A stretch of 6,617 nucleotides of DNA from Kiritimatiellia bacterium (GTDB taxonomy: Bacteria > Verrucomicrobiota > Kiritimatiellia > RFP12 > UBA3636), in NCBI GenBank assembly GCA_016295275.1, contig JAEDLN010000136.1:1-6617 (forward strand). Reading direction: 5' to 3'. The translations under genes were made by a program, and so were the position numbers. The notes beneath the pieces are model-generated. The model searched no databases, was not told the origin of the DNA, and was given only the letters and a program-made list of their open reading frames with translations. This document shows positions 6,524-6,617 of this stretch, piece by piece (the first letter of the stretch is position 1; each line of letters opens with the position of its first letter).

Positions 6524-6545
6524 GGCGCGATGTTCCCATCGCACC
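6524..6545 (+). repeat. REP-like palindromic element, copy 3 (diverged, no GTAG)
   Basis: GGCGCGATG (6524-6532), a TTCC loop and CATCGCACC (6537-6545). One stem position is mismatched on this strand; the complementary strand would form a G-U wobble there. The preceding bases are GCCC rather than GTAG. It starts 111 nt after copy 2 and shares that copy's downstream flank, so it probably arose by duplication of a larger unit and then drifted. Confidence 0.65.
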
Positions 6546-6617
6546 GCCCGGGTAATGCGCGGGGGCAATGGCGGAAGGGGGCGGAGGGAATAAGGTGGTA
6601 GGTGGAAACAGACGCCG

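Larger units (their letters stand above)
6401..6617 (+). repeat. Imperfect 108-111 bp direct repeat containing REP-like palindromes
   Basis: YAATGG words occur at 6401, 6455, 6509 and 6566, giving spacings of 54, 54 and 57 nt. The first and third blocks resemble each other strongly: 6413-6460 against 6524-6571 is 41 of 48 identical, including an exact shared GGGTAATGCGCG at 6439 and 6550. The second and fourth share a weaker 'AATGG...GGAGGG' pattern. The array therefore reads as two copies of a two-part unit of 108-111 bp, the second cut by the window end. All of it is non-coding and very GC-rich. Confidence 0.6.

Noticed and set aside
6336..6593. An 85-codon plus-strand frame in the repeat region
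   Set aside because: The translation is Arg/Gly/Cys-rich low complexity and its length tracks the GC-rich tandem array rather than a gene.
6401..6617. CRISPR array
   Set aside because: Units are degenerate, repeats and spacers are not separable, the palindrome recurs outside the array on the other strand, and no cas gene is present.

Overview
The window looks like chromosomal DNA from a PVC-group bacterium, most likely Lentisphaerota/Victivallales or Kiritimatiellota. This is inferred from protein style, not from a marker gene. Three things point there: a multimodular GH10 plus GxDLY/GDSL esterase polypeptide, a long secreted beta-solenoid protein with a 'WTGA..W..NW....PN' module and an 'FDEFRLATT' motif, and GC-rich palindromic REP-like repeats in an otherwise moderately GC genome. 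No rRNA, tRNA, CRISPR array, transposase or phage gene is visible.

Layout: (1) 1-96 is a GC-rich 3' flank with one REP-like palindrome on the minus strand. (2) 97-2490 (minus) encodes a 797-residue enzyme with a GH10 xylanase-type barrel, a GxDLY beta-sandwich and an SGNH/GDSL esterase domain, without a signal peptide. (3) 2547-5339 (minus) encodes a 930-residue protein with a signal peptide, a concanavalin-like N-terminal region, Ig/Fn3-like segments and a C-terminal beta-solenoid. It lies 56 nt upstream of the enzyme gene on the same strand, so the two probably form an operon. (4) 5340-5701 is an AT-rich divergent intergenic region with a near-consensus plus-strand sigma-70-type promoter (TTGACA-N17-TATCAT). 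(5) 5702-6274 (plus) encodes a small lipoprotein with a DUF3298/RsiV-like C-terminal domain. (6) 6275-6617 is non-coding, very GC-rich repeat DNA: a 13-bp tandem duplication forming a hairpin, then two REP-like palindromes inside a roughly 108-111 bp imperfect direct repeat.

How the parts may fit: the minus-strand pair looks like a plant-polysaccharide module. A secreted adhesive or surface protein is paired with an enzyme that could cut a beta-1,4-xylan-like backbone and remove acetyl or other ester groups. The enzyme's missing signal peptide and several substitutions at normally conserved GH10 and SGNH positions make location and substrate uncertain. The lipoprotein is transcribed away from this pair and has no evident functional tie to it.

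The most unusual non-coding signal is the REP-like family: a 9-bp perfect stem, a pyrimidine-rich tetraloop, and a GTAG tetranucleotide directly 5' of the stem in two of three copies. Copies lie beyond the 3' ends of both outward-facing transcription units, each oriented with its neighbouring gene.
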